DNA of 64,000 nt from Nocardia inohanensis NBRC 100128 (lineage in GTDB: Bacteria; Actinomycetota; Actinomycetes; Mycobacteriales; Mycobacteriaceae), in contig NZ_BDBK01000016.1 of the NCBI RefSeq assembly GCF_001612945.1, forward strand, positions 1-64,000, read 5' to 3'. The notes under the pieces are model-generated. The model worked only from the letters and a program-made list of their open reading frames with translations. It searched no databases and was not told the origin of the DNA. Every line of letters starts with the position of its first letter. Positions within the stretch are counted from its first letter, which is position 1. Position numbers and translations under genes: made by a program. Below, in pieces: positions 47,644 through 56,338 of this stretch.

Positions 47644-49497
47644 ATGAATGCGATGGGCGGAAACAACGTCGAACCAGGGGCGTCGGCGAACGACGCGAAA
47701 GAACGTGGCGCTCTGGATATGTCGGAGCCGCTCGATGTTCGATTGGTACCGGCGGCGTTGTGCTGTTGGGGCGCAACGATTGTCGGAATCGTGCTGGGGT
47801 GGCGCGCGGGATTGTGGCTGGCGGCGACATGCGGTGTGGTCGCTGGTGGATTGCTGCTGGTCGCGTGTCGGCGCGGGCGCGACGGGCGGGGTCGCGCCGG
47901 TGCGGGCGCGCAAGGCCCCGGCGGTGCGGGTGTCGGCGGGCGCGGCTGCGGCGGTGCGGGTGTCGGCGCGCGAGGCGGAGGTGGTGCGGGTTTCGGCAGG
48001 AGTGATTCGATAGGTGTGGGTTTCGGGGGGAGGCGCCGGGGTCGTGCGGGCGTGGGTGGATTGGGACGGTATCGGGGAACGGTGTTCGTGTTGCTGGCGG
48101 CGGTGGTGGTCGGGGGTGGGTATGCGGTGGCGGCGGCGTGGGATGTGTATCGGGTGGAGCGGCATCCGTTGCGGGAGCACGTGCGGGCAGGGCGGGTGCT
48201 GGTCACCTTGGTGACGACGGATGATCCGAAGGCGGTGGGCGGTAAGGGGTTCGGGGGGCGGAAGGTGCTGGTGCGCGGGGAGCTGGTGGAGTTTCAGCAG
48301 GGGGCGCGAACTGTCGAGGGCGGGGGAGCGGTGCTGGTGCTCGCGCCGGCGGCGCGGTGGCGGGACTTGCTGCCGGGGCAGCGGGTGACGTTTCGGGGGA
48401 AGGTGGATCGGCCTTGGCGATCGGATCTGACCGTTGCGGTATTGCGGGCGGACGGGGCGCCGGTCGCGGTGGGGGAGCCGCCGTGGTGGCAGCGGGTCGC
48501 CGGGCGGGTGCGGGCGGACTTCGCGAGGGCAGCCGACGCGGCGCTGTCGCCGGACGCGGCAGGGTTGTTGCCCGGCTTGGTGATCGGCGATACGGCACGG
48601 CTGCCTGAGGAGGTGCGGGACAATTTTCGAGAGGTCGATTTGTCTCATTTGACCGCTGTGAGCGGTGCGAACATCACGATCTTGCTTGGGGCTGTGCTGC
48701 TTTCGATGCGGGCGCTCACCGTCGATCCGAGGATCGGGGCCGTGGTGGCGGGGGTCGCGCTGATCATGTTCGTCATCCTGGCGCGACCGTCACCGAGTGT
48801 GCTGCGCGCGGCCGTCATGGGCGCGGTGGCCCTGCTGGCACTGTGCACCGGTCGCCGGAAGCAGGCGGTACCCGCGCTGTGCACCGCCGTGATCGGATTA
48901 CTGGGCTGGTCCCCGGAGCTCGCGGTCGATGTCGGATTCGCCCTCTCCGTACTCGCGACGACCGGACTGATCGTGCTGGCCCCCGGCTGGTCCGATTGGC
49001 TTCAGGCTCACGGCTGGTGGCGGGCCCCGGCGGACGCGCTCGCGGTCGCCACGGCGGCGTTCGTCGTCACCACACCCGTCGTGGTGGCGGTGACCGGACA
49101 TCTCAGCCTGGTGGGGATCGCGGTGAACGTGCTGGTCGAACCGGTGGTCGCACCCATCACGGTGCTCGGTGCGGTGGGTGCGCTGCTGTCCTGCCTGTGG
49201 TCACCGCCGGCCCAGCTCGTATTGCATTGCGCCGCACCGCTGTTGTGGTGGCTGCTGACCGTCTCCGAACGAGCCGCCGCGCTGGGTGCGTCGGTGACGC
49301 TACCGACTGGACCTGGGACCGGGATGCTGGCCGCCGTGCTGTGCGTGCTCGTCATCGCGGGACTGCACCCGCGATCAGTGTCGGCGGTGCCGGCGGACTC
49401 GCCGCCGGAGGCGCGGAGCGCCGCGAGTTCGTCCCCGGGCACCCGGCGCGCAGCGCCCCGCGGCACGGGTGGCGGGAGTGTCGGCGGGGCCTCGTAG
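47644..49497 (+). CDS. comEC: ComEC-like DNA uptake channel with glycine-rich insert
   Basis: The 617-residue membrane protein carries the Competence domain. The signature LLPGLVIGDTARLPEEV ... VDLSHLTAVSGANITILLGA lies near residue 305-345, followed by multiple membrane segments. The C-terminal metallo-beta-lactamase domain of other ComEC proteins is absent, as in M. tuberculosis Rv2414c. Residues about 76-145, between two early membrane segments, are a Gly/Arg-rich stretch (GGAGVGGRGCGGAGVGARGGGGAGFGR pattern), coded by short GGTGCGGGTGTCGGCG-like DNA repeats. Its start is an ATG at 47644 (another at 47653). It lies directly before holA. Confidence 0.85.
   Translation: MNAMGGNNVEPGASANDAKERGALDMSEPLDVRLVPAALCCWGATIVGIVLGWRAGLWLAATCGVVAGGLLLVACRRGRDGRGRAGAGAQGPGGAGVGGRGCGGAGVGARGGGGAGFGRSDSIGVGFGGRRRGRAGVGGLGRYRGTVFVLLAAVVVGGGYAVAAAWDVYRVERHPLREHVRAGRVLVTLVTTDDPKAVGGKGFGGRKVLVRGELVEFQQGARTVEGGGAVLVLAPAARWRDLLPGQRVTFRGKVDRPWRSDLTVAVLRADGAPVAVGEPPWWQRVAGRVRADFARAADAALSPDAAGLLPGLVIGDTARLPEEVRDNFREVDLSHLTAVSGANITILLGAVLLSMRALTVDPRIGAVVAGVALIMFVILARPSPSVLRAAVMGAVALLALCTGRRKQAVPALCTAVIGLLGWSPELAVDVGFALSVLATTGLIVLAPGWSDWLQAHGWWRAPADALAVATAAFVVTTPVVVAVTGHLSLVGIAVNVLVEPVVAPITVLGAVGALLSCLWSPPAQLVLHCAAPLLWWLLTVSERAAALGASVTLPTGPGTGMLAAVLCVLVIAGLHPRSVSAVPADSPPEARSAASSSPGTRRAAPRGTGGGSVGGAS
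47869..48078 (+). repeat. Glycine-rich low-complexity coding repeats in comEC
   Basis: The interval encodes residues about 76-145 with GxGGAGVG-like repeats. Repeated GGCGGTGCGGGTGTCGGCG units make copy-number variation possible. Confidence 0.7.
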
Positions 49498-49507
49498 GAT
49501 CGGGGGC
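49495..49507 (+). promoter_or_regulatory. Leaderless-type -10 for holA
   Basis: TAGGAT at 49495-49500 overlaps the comEC stop and is followed by seven bases and GTG at 49508. No Shine-Dalgarno is seen. Confidence 0.4.
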
Positions 49508-50479
49508 GTGAACCAGCGACCTGCGCCATTGCATCTTGTGCTCGGTGAAGAGGAATTGCTGATCGAGCGGGCGGTGGCGGCGGTTACCGCGCAGGCCCGG
49601 GCGGCCAGCAGCCAGCCGGATGCGTTGCCGGTGGATCGGTTGCGGGCGGGGGATGCGAGTACTTCGGAACTGGCGGAGCTGTTGAGTCCTTCGTTGTTCG
49701 CGGAGGACCGGGTGATCGTGCTCGAGTCGGCCGCGGAGGCCGGCAAGGATGCGGTGTCCGTTATCCAGGACGCCGCTTCGGCTCCGCCGGACGGGGTGGT
49801 GCTGATCATTCTGCATACCGGCGGTGGCCGGGCCAAGGCGCTCGCGCCGGCCTTGCAGAAGCTGGGGGCGGTGGTGCACAACTGCGCGAAGCTGAGCAAG
49901 GGCGGCGAGCGGGTGGAGTTCGTGCGCAACGAGTTTCGTGCCGCGAATGTGAAGGTCTCGGCGGACGTGGTGCAGGCGCTGATCGAGTCCGTGGGGTCGG
50001 ACCTGCGGGAATTGGCCGCGGCCAGTTCGCAGTTGGCGGCCGACACCGGGGGCAAGGTCGATGTGGCGGCGGTGCGGCAGTACTACTCGGGCAAGGCCGA
50101 GGTAACCGGGTTCGAAGTAGCGGATCTGGCGGTGGCGGGAGACCGGGCGGCCGCCATGGAGGCGCTGCGGTGGGCGATCGATCGCGGCGTGCCCGCGGTG
50201 CTGCTGGCCGATGCGCTGGCCGACTCGGTGCACACCATCGCGCGGGTGGGGTCGGCGGGACGGGGCGATCCGTTCAAGATGGCGGGCGACCTGGGCATGC
50301 CGCCGTGGAAGGTGAAGAAGGCGCAGCAGCAGGTACGCGGCTGGACCGGGGCCACCATCGGGCAGGCCCTCCAGGTGGTGGCGGCGCTGAACGGTGATGT
50401 GAAGGGCCAGGCCGCGGACACCAATTACGCCCTGGAGCACGCGCTTTCGCGCATTCTGGACTTGCGCGAATCGGCCTGA
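49508..50479 (+). CDS. holA: DNA polymerase III delta subunit HolA
   Basis: The 323-residue protein matches HolA. Family stretches are LHLVLGEEELLIERAVAAV near residue 8, SPSLFAEDRVIVLESA, the VVLIILHTGGGRAK segment, and a C-terminal GDPFKMAGDLGMPPWKVKKAQQQVRGW. HolA opens the beta clamp within the clamp loader. The GTG at 49508 is preferred because an upstream ATG at 49469 would overlap comEC. Gene order comEC-holA-rpsT is conserved in mycobacteria. The gene ends in a strong bidirectional hairpin shared with the convergent LGFP gene. Confidence 0.93.
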   Translation: MNQRPAPLHLVLGEEELLIERAVAAVTAQARAASSQPDALPVDRLRAGDASTSELAELLSPSLFAEDRVIVLESAAEAGKDAVSVIQDAASAPPDGVVLIILHTGGGRAKALAPALQKLGAVVHNCAKLSKGGERVEFVRNEFRAANVKVSADVVQALIESVGSDLRELAAASSQLAADTGGKVDVAAVRQYYSGKAEVTGFEVADLAVAGDRAAAMEALRWAIDRGVPAVLLADALADSVHTIARVGSAGRGDPFKMAGDLGMPPWKVKKAQQQVRGWTGATIGQALQVVAALNGDVKGQAADTNYALEHALSRILDLRESA

Positions 50480-50492
50480 TCCGGACGGGAGA

Positions 50493-50522
50493 AACCGCGC
50501 ACCGGCTGACCGGTGCGCGGTT
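50493..50522. terminator. Bidirectional terminator between holA and the LGFP gene
   Basis: A 13-base-pair perfect stem AACCGCGCACCGG/CCGGTGCGCGGTT (50493-50522) has a CTGA loop, 14 bases after holA and 11 bases before the end of the convergent gene. Confidence 0.85.
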
Positions 50523-50532
50523 CACCACGAAC

Positions 50533-51282
50533 TCAGGAGTTCGGCGACCAGGTGATCTTCCCGCCTTGGAAGTCCTGCGCCTTACCGTTCTGGTAGTCGT
50601 ACTCGTCGCTGGTCGGGAACCCGTAGGAGCCGTTCTCCGCACCCGCGCGCACCCACTCGTCCCGGATCGAACCCCACGTCACATGGGTGCCCGTCTTGGT
50701 CGTCGAGAAGATGGCCCCGCCTTCGAACAGCGTGTAGAAACCCTCGCCCTTGGTGGTCTTCTGCACATCGGTGAGCGGGAACCCGAGCGGGCTGTTCTCC
50801 CAGCCCACCTTGCCGTACTTGTCCAGCACCACACCGGTCAAAGCGTGCGCGGCCGTCCCCACCGACCAGTACATCGACCCACCCTGGAACAGCTGATACC
50901 GCCCGGGCTTGGCGGTCGCCCCTTCATCGGCCAGCGGGTACTTCAAAGTCCCCGACTCCGCACTCAGATTCCGCCACTTGTCCCGAATGAACCCGCCCAC
51001 GGCATGCGCGTCGGTAGCCGGAGTCCAATAGATCGACTGGTTATTGGTGAACTCCTGCTTCTTACCCCCACCCGCGGCATCCAGCTCCGGCCCGGTCGGA
51101 TCACCGAAGAAGTCCACCCCGCCCGCCCGATCGAACTCGACCTCGATGGCCCCGCCCACCTCGAACGGCCCCACCGGCCGCGCCGAAGCGACGCCCAGCC
51201 CGGCAGTCAGCGCGAGCGCGACCGCCCCCGCAGCCACCCCGCCCCGAGCCCAAGACAAACGGTTCTTACGCAGCGATGCCAC
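50533..51282 (-). CDS. Secreted LGFP-repeat protein
   Basis: The 249-residue protein has a Tat-like or Sec signal (RKNRLSWARGGVAAGAVALALTAGLGVASA). The mature part is made of LGFP repeats, for example LKYPLADEGAT, PLGFPLTDVQKT and YGFPTSDEYD. Such repeats occur in cell-wall-anchored proteins of mycolic-acid bacteria and bind the envelope. The GTG at 51282 is chosen because GGGAGAA lies just upstream; a TTG at 51294 is less likely. Nothing nearby suggests a partner; its role is presumably structural. Confidence 0.85.
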   Translation of the reverse strand: MASLRKNRLSWARGGVAAGAVALALTAGLGVASARPVGPFEVGGAIEVEFDRAGGVDFFGDPTGPELDAAGGGKKQEFTNNQSIYWTPATDAHAVGGFIRDKWRNLSAESGTLKYPLADEGATAKPGRYQLFQGGSMYWSVGTAAHALTGVVLDKYGKVGWENSPLGFPLTDVQKTTKGEGFYTLFEGGAIFSTTKTGTHVTWGSIRDEWVRAGAENGSYGFPTSDEYDYQNGKAQDFQGGKITWSPNS

Positions 51283-51386
51283 TACTTCTCCCAACGCAGG
51301 TGATATCCGACAGCCCCCGACTGTTCGCCAGCCATCCTGCTGCGAACTCCCCGACTAGGCAAGTTCATGAGTGCGGAAACAGCGAA

Positions 51387-51417
51387 AACCGCCGTGGTCG
51401 TCGTGGCCACGGCGGTT
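51387..51417 (-). terminator. Terminator of rpsT
   Basis: A perfect 11-base-pair hairpin (arms 51387-51397 and 51407-51417) lies 38 bases after the rpsT stop on the reverse strand and is followed there by TTTCGC. Confidence 0.8.
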
Positions 51418-51455
51418 GTGCGAAGCATTGTGTCCGGAATGACTTCCGGGGTGAA

Positions 51456-51719
51456 TCAGCCGAGCTTGTTGAAGGCCAGCGACAGCGCCGACTTCTTGTT
51501 GGCGGCCTGGTTGGAGTGGATGACACCCTTGGAGGCGGCCTTGTCCAGGCTCTTGGAAGCGGACTGCATCAGCTCGAGCGCCTTGTCCTTCTCGCCCGCC
51601 GCAGCGGCCTCGCGGAACTTGCGGATCGAGGTGCGCAGCGCGGACTTCACCGACTGGTTGCGCTGACGCGCCAGCTCGTTGGTGCGGATCCGCTTCATCT
51701 GGGACTTGATGTTGGCCAC
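51456..51719 (-). CDS. rpsT: 30S ribosomal protein S20
   Basis: The 87-residue protein is S20. It reads ANIKSQMKRIRTNELARQRNQSVKSALRTSIRKF at the N terminus and KGVIHSNQAANKKSALSLAFNKL at the C terminus. S20 is a primary binder of the 16S 5' domain. The GTG at 51719 gives the standard length. It is transcribed away from the ATP-grasp gene and ends in a clear hairpin. Confidence 0.97.
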   Translation of the reverse strand: MANIKSQMKRIRTNELARQRNQSVKSALRTSIRKFREAAAAGEKDKALELMQSASKSLDKAASKGVIHSNQAANKKSALSLAFNKLG

Positions 51720-51930
51720 GCCTGTTTCCTCGTGTTCCTTCGTTAGTGGTGTGTATGCAGGATGCAAAGTCTGTTCGTGCGCACTACGAGAGGGGCAGCG
51801 CAGCACCGACGACCGAGATTACCAGGACACGGCGCGCGGTATGAAATCGGCCCCTTCCGACGCCCGGCCGAAACCAGAAATTTATCCCGGTCGAAGCCCG
51901 TGTTGCCCCTGCGTGATGGACCATTTTTGC

Positions 51931-53568
51931 ATGACTCCCGCCGCAGCCGCGCGTTCGGCCGTGGCCGTCACAGCACCGATCGGCCCCGCCGCCATCGATG
52001 ATGCGGCGGTCGGGGTGTTCGCGGGATATGGGCCAGGCCGATACGACCGGGCATATGACGAGATGTTCGATGCCACCGGCCGGGCGCGCGCCGCCTATCG
52101 GGGCATTCATGCCGCGCTCGCCACCATCGACGCATCCGATCTGGCGGCGCGAGCCGAAGCGCTGGCCCGGGCCTTCGTGGATCAGGGCATCACCTTCTCA
52201 CTCTCGGGCCAGGAGCGGCCGTTCCCGCTGGACCTGGTGCCGAGGGTGATAGCCGCCACGGAATGGACCAAACTCGAGCGCGGCATAAAACAACGGGTGC
52301 GCGCCCTGGAGGCGTTCCTGGCCGACGTGTACGGCGAGCAGACCATCCTGCGCGATCAGGTGATTCCGAAACGGCTCGTCACCTCGTGCGCGCATTTCCA
52401 TCGCGAGGCCGCCGGGCTGATCCCGCCCAACGGTGTCCGTATCCATGTGGCCGGCATCGACCTGATCCGCGACGAGCACGGCGACTTTCGTGTCCTCGAG
52501 GACAATCTGCGCTCCCCGTCCGGGGTTTCGTATGTGATGGAGAACCGCCGCACCATGGCGCGCGTCTTCCCGGACCTGTTCGCCTCGCATCGGGTGCGGG
52601 CCGTCGGCGACTATCCGAGTCATCTGCTGAAGGCGTTGCGCGCCGCCGCCGCACCCAATGAGGCCGACCCGACCGTGGTGGTGCTGACCCCCGGCGTCCA
52701 CAACTCCGCCTATTTCGAGCATTCGCTGCTGGCCCGGCAGATGGGCGTGGAACTGGTCGAGGGCCGGGATCTGTTCTGCCGCGACAATGTCGTCTATATG
52801 CGCACCACGGCGGGGGAGCGGCAGGTGGATGTCATCTACCGCCGCATCGACGACACTTTTCTCGACCCCATCCAATTCCGCCCGGATTCCATGCTCGGGG
52901 TGGCGGGCGTGCTGAACGCGGCCCGCGCGGGCACGGTGGTGCTGGCCAATGCGGTGGGCAACGGGGTGGGCGACGACAAACTCGTCTACACCTATGTGCC
53001 CGCTTTCATCGAGTACTACCTGGGCGAGAAACCCGTGCTGCCCAATGTGGATTCGTATCGCTGCTGGGAGCCCGCCGAATGCGAGGAGGTGCTGGACCGG
53101 CTGGCCGAGCTGGTGGTGAAACCGGTCGAGGGGTCCGGCGGCTACGGCATCCTGATCGGCCCGGACGCCACCCAGAAGGAACGGGATGCGGTGCGCCGCA
53201 AGGTGCGTGCCGATCCGCGCGGCTGGATCGCTCAGCCGGTCGTCCAATTGTCCACGGTCCCAGCGAAAATCGGCGGCACCCTGGCGCCCCGTCACGTGGA
53301 TCTGCGGCCGTTCGCGGTCAATGACGGCGACGATATCTTCGTGCTGCCCGGCGGATTGACGCGGGTGGCATTGCCGGAAGGCTCGCTGGTGGTCAATTCC
53401 AGTCAGGGCGGCGGCAGTAAGGACACCTGGGTGCTGGCCCCGCGCACCTCGGCCGCCGAGCGTGAACTCGCGGGCACTCAACTGGTCGGCGAAATGCACA
53501 TCACCCGGGAGCACGATCAGGCCCGGGAACCCTCCGCCACTCGATCCAATCAGCAGCAACAGCAGTAG
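51931..53568 (+). CDS. Circularly permuted ATP-grasp protein
   Basis: The 545-residue protein matches the circularly permuted ATP-grasp family (M. tuberculosis Rv2411c type). Conserved parts are DMGxYDExxD-like YDRAYDEMFD, FSLSGQERPFPLDLVPRVI, GIDLIRDEHGDFRVLEDNLRSPSGVSYVMENR, PTVVVLTPGVHNSAYFEHSLLARQMGVELVEG and GSGGYGILIGP. These enzymes ligate amino acids, and with alpha-E and transglutaminase-like partners they are predicted to make or process peptides. The start is one of several in-frame ATGs (51841, 51916, 51931); 51931 gives a family-like N terminus. The tail is a Gln run. It heads a three-gene operon. Confidence 0.85.
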   Translation: MTPAAAARSAVAVTAPIGPAAIDDAAVGVFAGYGPGRYDRAYDEMFDATGRARAAYRGIHAALATIDASDLAARAEALARAFVDQGITFSLSGQERPFPLDLVPRVIAATEWTKLERGIKQRVRALEAFLADVYGEQTILRDQVIPKRLVTSCAHFHREAAGLIPPNGVRIHVAGIDLIRDEHGDFRVLEDNLRSPSGVSYVMENRRTMARVFPDLFASHRVRAVGDYPSHLLKALRAAAAPNEADPTVVVLTPGVHNSAYFEHSLLARQMGVELVEGRDLFCRDNVVYMRTTAGERQVDVIYRRIDDTFLDPIQFRPDSMLGVAGVLNAARAGTVVLANAVGNGVGDDKLVYTYVPAFIEYYLGEKPVLPNVDSYRCWEPAECEEVLDRLAELVVKPVEGSGGYGILIGPDATQKERDAVRRKVRADPRGWIAQPVVQLSTVPAKIGGTLAPRHVDLRPFAVNDGDDIFVLPGGLTRVALPEGSLVVNSSQGGGSKDTWVLAPRTSAAERELAGTQLVGEMHITREHDQAREPSATRSNQQQQQ

Positions 53569-53603
53569 CCGGTAGGTGAATACAGCGTTAGGCAGGTCCG
53601 ATC

Positions 53604-54572
53604 ATGTTGGCGCGCAATGCCGAATCCCTCTACTGGATCGGCCGGTACATCGAACGCGCCGAGTACACGGCGCGCATTCTGGATGTCGCGGTCCATCAAT
53701 TGCTCGAGGACGCCACCGTCGATCCGGACCGGACCTCACGGGTTTTGCTGACGGTGCTCGGCATCGAACCGCCCGAGCGGGAACTCGATGTCTGGTCGGT
53801 GACCGATCTGGTCGCCTTCGGCCGCGGCAATGGCGGATCGATCGTGGATGCCGTCACCAGGGCGCGCGAGAATGCCAGGGGCGCAAGAGAAGTCACCTCC
53901 ACCGAAATGTGGGAATGCCTTAACGCCACCTACAACGGATTGTCGGCCGCGGAACGCGCCGCCCGCGCCCTGGGCCCGCACGAATTCTGTCACTACATCA
54001 CCGACCGCGCCGCCATGTTCGCCGGACTCTCCGATTCCACCCTCAGCCGCGACGACGGTTACCGGTTCCTGCTGCTCGGGCGCTCCATCGAACGCGTGGA
54101 TATGACCGTGCGCCTGCTGCTTTCGCGCGCCGGCGACCGCACTTCCTCCCCGGCCTGGGTGACGGTATTGCGCTCGGCCGGTGCGCACGACCCGTATCTG
54201 CGTACCCATCGCGGCGTGCTCGACGCCAATCAGATCGCCGATTTCATTCTGCTGGACCGGCTTTTCCCGCGCTCGGTCTTCCATTCCCTGAAGGTCGCCG
54301 AAACCTGTCTGCAAGAACTGGATCAGCGCCCCAACAGTCGTTTCGCCGCCCGCCACGAAGCCCACCGGCTGCTCGGCCGCGCCCGCAGCGAACTCGAATT
54401 CCTGCCCGCCGCGGTGCTGCTGGAGGACCTGCCCAGCCGGTTGCTGTGGTTGCAGCAGACCTGCCGCGAGGTCGGCGAGGCGGTGGCTCTCCAGTATTTC
54501 CACGCCGAATCCTGGGTGGCTTGGACCGGATTGCACGGCCGCAACGGCGTGCATGTCGAGGAGGCGGTATGA
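53604..54572 (+). CDS. Alpha-E domain protein
   Basis: The 322-residue protein is an alpha-E (DUF403) protein. It begins MLARNAESLYWIGRYIERAEYTARILDVAVHQLLED and continues with all-helical segments such as FLLLGRSIERVDMTVRLLLSR. The family lies almost always beside circularly permuted ATP-grasp and transglutaminase-like genes, as here; a shared peptide-modifying pathway is inferred. The ATG is 35 bases after the ATP-grasp stop and its stop overlaps the transglutaminase start by four bases. Confidence 0.88.
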   Translation: MLARNAESLYWIGRYIERAEYTARILDVAVHQLLEDATVDPDRTSRVLLTVLGIEPPERELDVWSVTDLVAFGRGNGGSIVDAVTRARENARGAREVTSTEMWECLNATYNGLSAAERAARALGPHEFCHYITDRAAMFAGLSDSTLSRDDGYRFLLLGRSIERVDMTVRLLLSRAGDRTSSPAWVTVLRSAGAHDPYLRTHRGVLDANQIADFILLDRLFPRSVFHSLKVAETCLQELDQRPNSRFAARHEAHRLLGRARSELEFLPAAVLLEDLPSRLLWLQQTCREVGEAVALQYFHAESWVAWTGLHGRNGVHVEEAV

Positions 54573-55411
54573 GCTGGCGCATGCGGGTGGTGCACACCAC
54601 CGGATACGTCTACGACGGGCCGGTCACCCGGTCGTTCAACGAGGCCCGGCTGACCCCGCGCGCCGACAGCCGGCAGAACGTCATCCTGAACCGGGTCGAG
54701 ACGGTGCCCTCGACCCGCTCCTACCGCTACTTGGATTACTGGGGAACCATCGTCACCGCGTTCGACCTGCACGCTCCGCACACCGAATTGGAGGTGACCA
54801 GCTCCTCGGTGGTGGAGACCGAACCCTTCGCCGGACCCGCCGAGGAACTGGCCTGGGAGGAGTTGCGCGGCGATGCCGTGGGCGACCGCTTCGACGAATT
54901 GCTCGCTCCCACCGCGTATGTGCCGCGCGAACGCCGCCTCGGCCCGGTGGCCCGGCAGCTGGCGCGCGGGGTGCCGCCCGCCAAAGCGGTTGTGCGCGCG
55001 GCCGAATGGGTGCATCGCGAAATGACCTACCTGCCCGGCACCACCTCGGTGCACACCAGCGCGGTGGAGGCGTTCGCCGAAAGGCAGGGCGTCTGCCAGG
55101 ATTTCGCGCACCTGACCCTGCTGCTGTTGCGCACCATGGGGATTCCCGGCCGCTACGTCTCCGGCTACCTGCACCCCGACCCGTCCGCCGAGGTCGGTCA
55201 CACCGTCGCCGGGCAGACGCACGCCTGGGTGGAGGCCTGGACCGGCGAATGGTGGGGCTACGACCCGACCAACAACATCCCCGTCACGGAGCAACACGTT
55301 TCAGTCGGAGTGGGCCGTGATTACGCGGATGTGCCACCGCTCAAAGGTATCTTCTCCGGTAGCGGCTCGACCGATCTCGAAGTGGTCGTGGAAATCACCC
55401 GCCTCGCCTGA
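54569..55411 (+). CDS. Transglutaminase-like cysteine protease
   Basis: The 280-residue protein has the N-terminal bacterial transglutaminase-like domain (MRVVHTTGYVYDGPVTRSFNEARLTPR) and the catalytic core. The core Cys is in AFAERQGVCQDFAHLTL near residue 175, the His in QTHAWVEAWTGEWWGYDPTNN near 218 and the Asp in the same stretch. It would cut or cross-link peptides, perhaps those made by the ATP-grasp enzyme. The three genes form a mycobacteria-like operon (Rv2411c-Rv2409c). It overlaps the alpha-E gene by four bases. Confidence 0.88.
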   Translation: MSWRMRVVHTTGYVYDGPVTRSFNEARLTPRADSRQNVILNRVETVPSTRSYRYLDYWGTIVTAFDLHAPHTELEVTSSSVVETEPFAGPAEELAWEELRGDAVGDRFDELLAPTAYVPRERRLGPVARQLARGVPPAKAVVRAAEWVHREMTYLPGTTSVHTSAVEAFAERQGVCQDFAHLTLLLLRTMGIPGRYVSGYLHPDPSAEVGHTVAGQTHAWVEAWTGEWWGYDPTNNIPVTEQHVSVGVGRDYADVPPLKGIFSGSGSTDLEVVVEITRLA

Positions 55412-55464
55412 GGATTCGAGCCGTGTTCGGTCGGTGCGGTATCCAGTTGAGCGGAAGGTGACCG

Positions 55465-56244
55465 ATGTCTCCCACAGCACAGGAAGTCGCGGAGGATCTA
55501 GCGGATCTGCAAGCGCCGTCCCTCGGACGCAAGCTCTTCGCCGAAGCTCTGGGCACATTCGTGCTGGTGCTCGGCGGTGTCGGCACCGCGGTGCTGGCCG
55601 GGAGCCGGGTCGGCGCGCTCGGCGTGGCGCTGGCCTTCGGGTTCACGCTGTTGTTCCTGGTGTACGCCATCGGGCCGATCTCGGGCTGCCATGTGAATCC
55701 GGCGGTCACGGTCGGGCAGCTGCTGCTCGGACGGGTGACGCCGGCGGTGGCCGGAATGTACTGGGTGGCGCAGTTCGTGGGCGGGCTGCTCGCGGGCGCG
55801 ACCATCTACGCCGTCGCGCACAACCTGCCCTCCTACGACCGCGCCCGCGATGGCCTGGGCGCGAACGGCTGGGGCGCGCACAGCCCCTCCAAGCTGGAGC
55901 TCGGCGGCATCGTCATCAACGGCTACGGGCTCGCCGCGACCATCACCGTCGAGGTGATCCTGACCGCGCTGCTGGTCTTCGTGGTGCTGGCCTCCACCGA
56001 TCAGCTCTCCGACGTGCCCCTCGCGGGCCTGTCGATCGGCATCACCCTGGCGGTCATCCACCTGATCTCGATCCCGATCGACAACACCTCGGTCAACCCC
56101 GCCCGCAGCCTCGCCGTCGCCTTCTACCAGGACGGCGCACTCTCCCAGCTCTGGGTGTTCATCGTGTTCCCGCTGATCGGCGGCGTGCTCGGAGCGCTCG
56201 TCTACAGCTTGATGTTCGGCCGCTCCCGCAACATGGTCAGCTGA
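55465..56244 (+). CDS. aqpZ: Aquaporin Z-type channel
   Basis: The 259-residue channel has six membrane segments and two NPA loops, GCHVNPAVTVGQ near residue 75 and TSVNPARSLAV near 210. The LFAEALGTFVLVLGGVGTAVLA start and the Arg after the second NPA match AqpZ, a water channel. The N-terminal 20 residues are an added polar leader. It lies between the transglutaminase gene and a strong terminator and is probably its own unit. It is not part of the mycobacterial gene order. Confidence 0.92.
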   Translation: MSPTAQEVAEDLADLQAPSLGRKLFAEALGTFVLVLGGVGTAVLAGSRVGALGVALAFGFTLLFLVYAIGPISGCHVNPAVTVGQLLLGRVTPAVAGMYWVAQFVGGLLAGATIYAVAHNLPSYDRARDGLGANGWGAHSPSKLELGGIVINGYGLAATITVEVILTALLVFVVLASTDQLSDVPLAGLSIGITLAVIHLISIPIDNTSVNPARSLAVAFYQDGALSQLWVFIVFPLIGGVLGALVYSLMFGRSRNMVS

Positions 56245-56259
56245 TCCCCATTACCGAAA

Positions 56260-56289
56260 CGAGCCCCGCGCCCGGCAGCGCGGGGCTCG
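56260..56289 (+). terminator. Terminator of aqpZ
   Basis: A perfect 11-base-pair stem CGAGCCCCGCG/CGCGGGGCTCG is followed by TTGTTT. A second GGGGGC/GCCCCC hairpin begins about 10 bases on. Confidence 0.9.
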
Positions 56290-56338
56290 TTGTTTCGGGG
56301 GGTCGGGGGCCGAAGCCCCCGAGAGCCACGAGAGTTGT

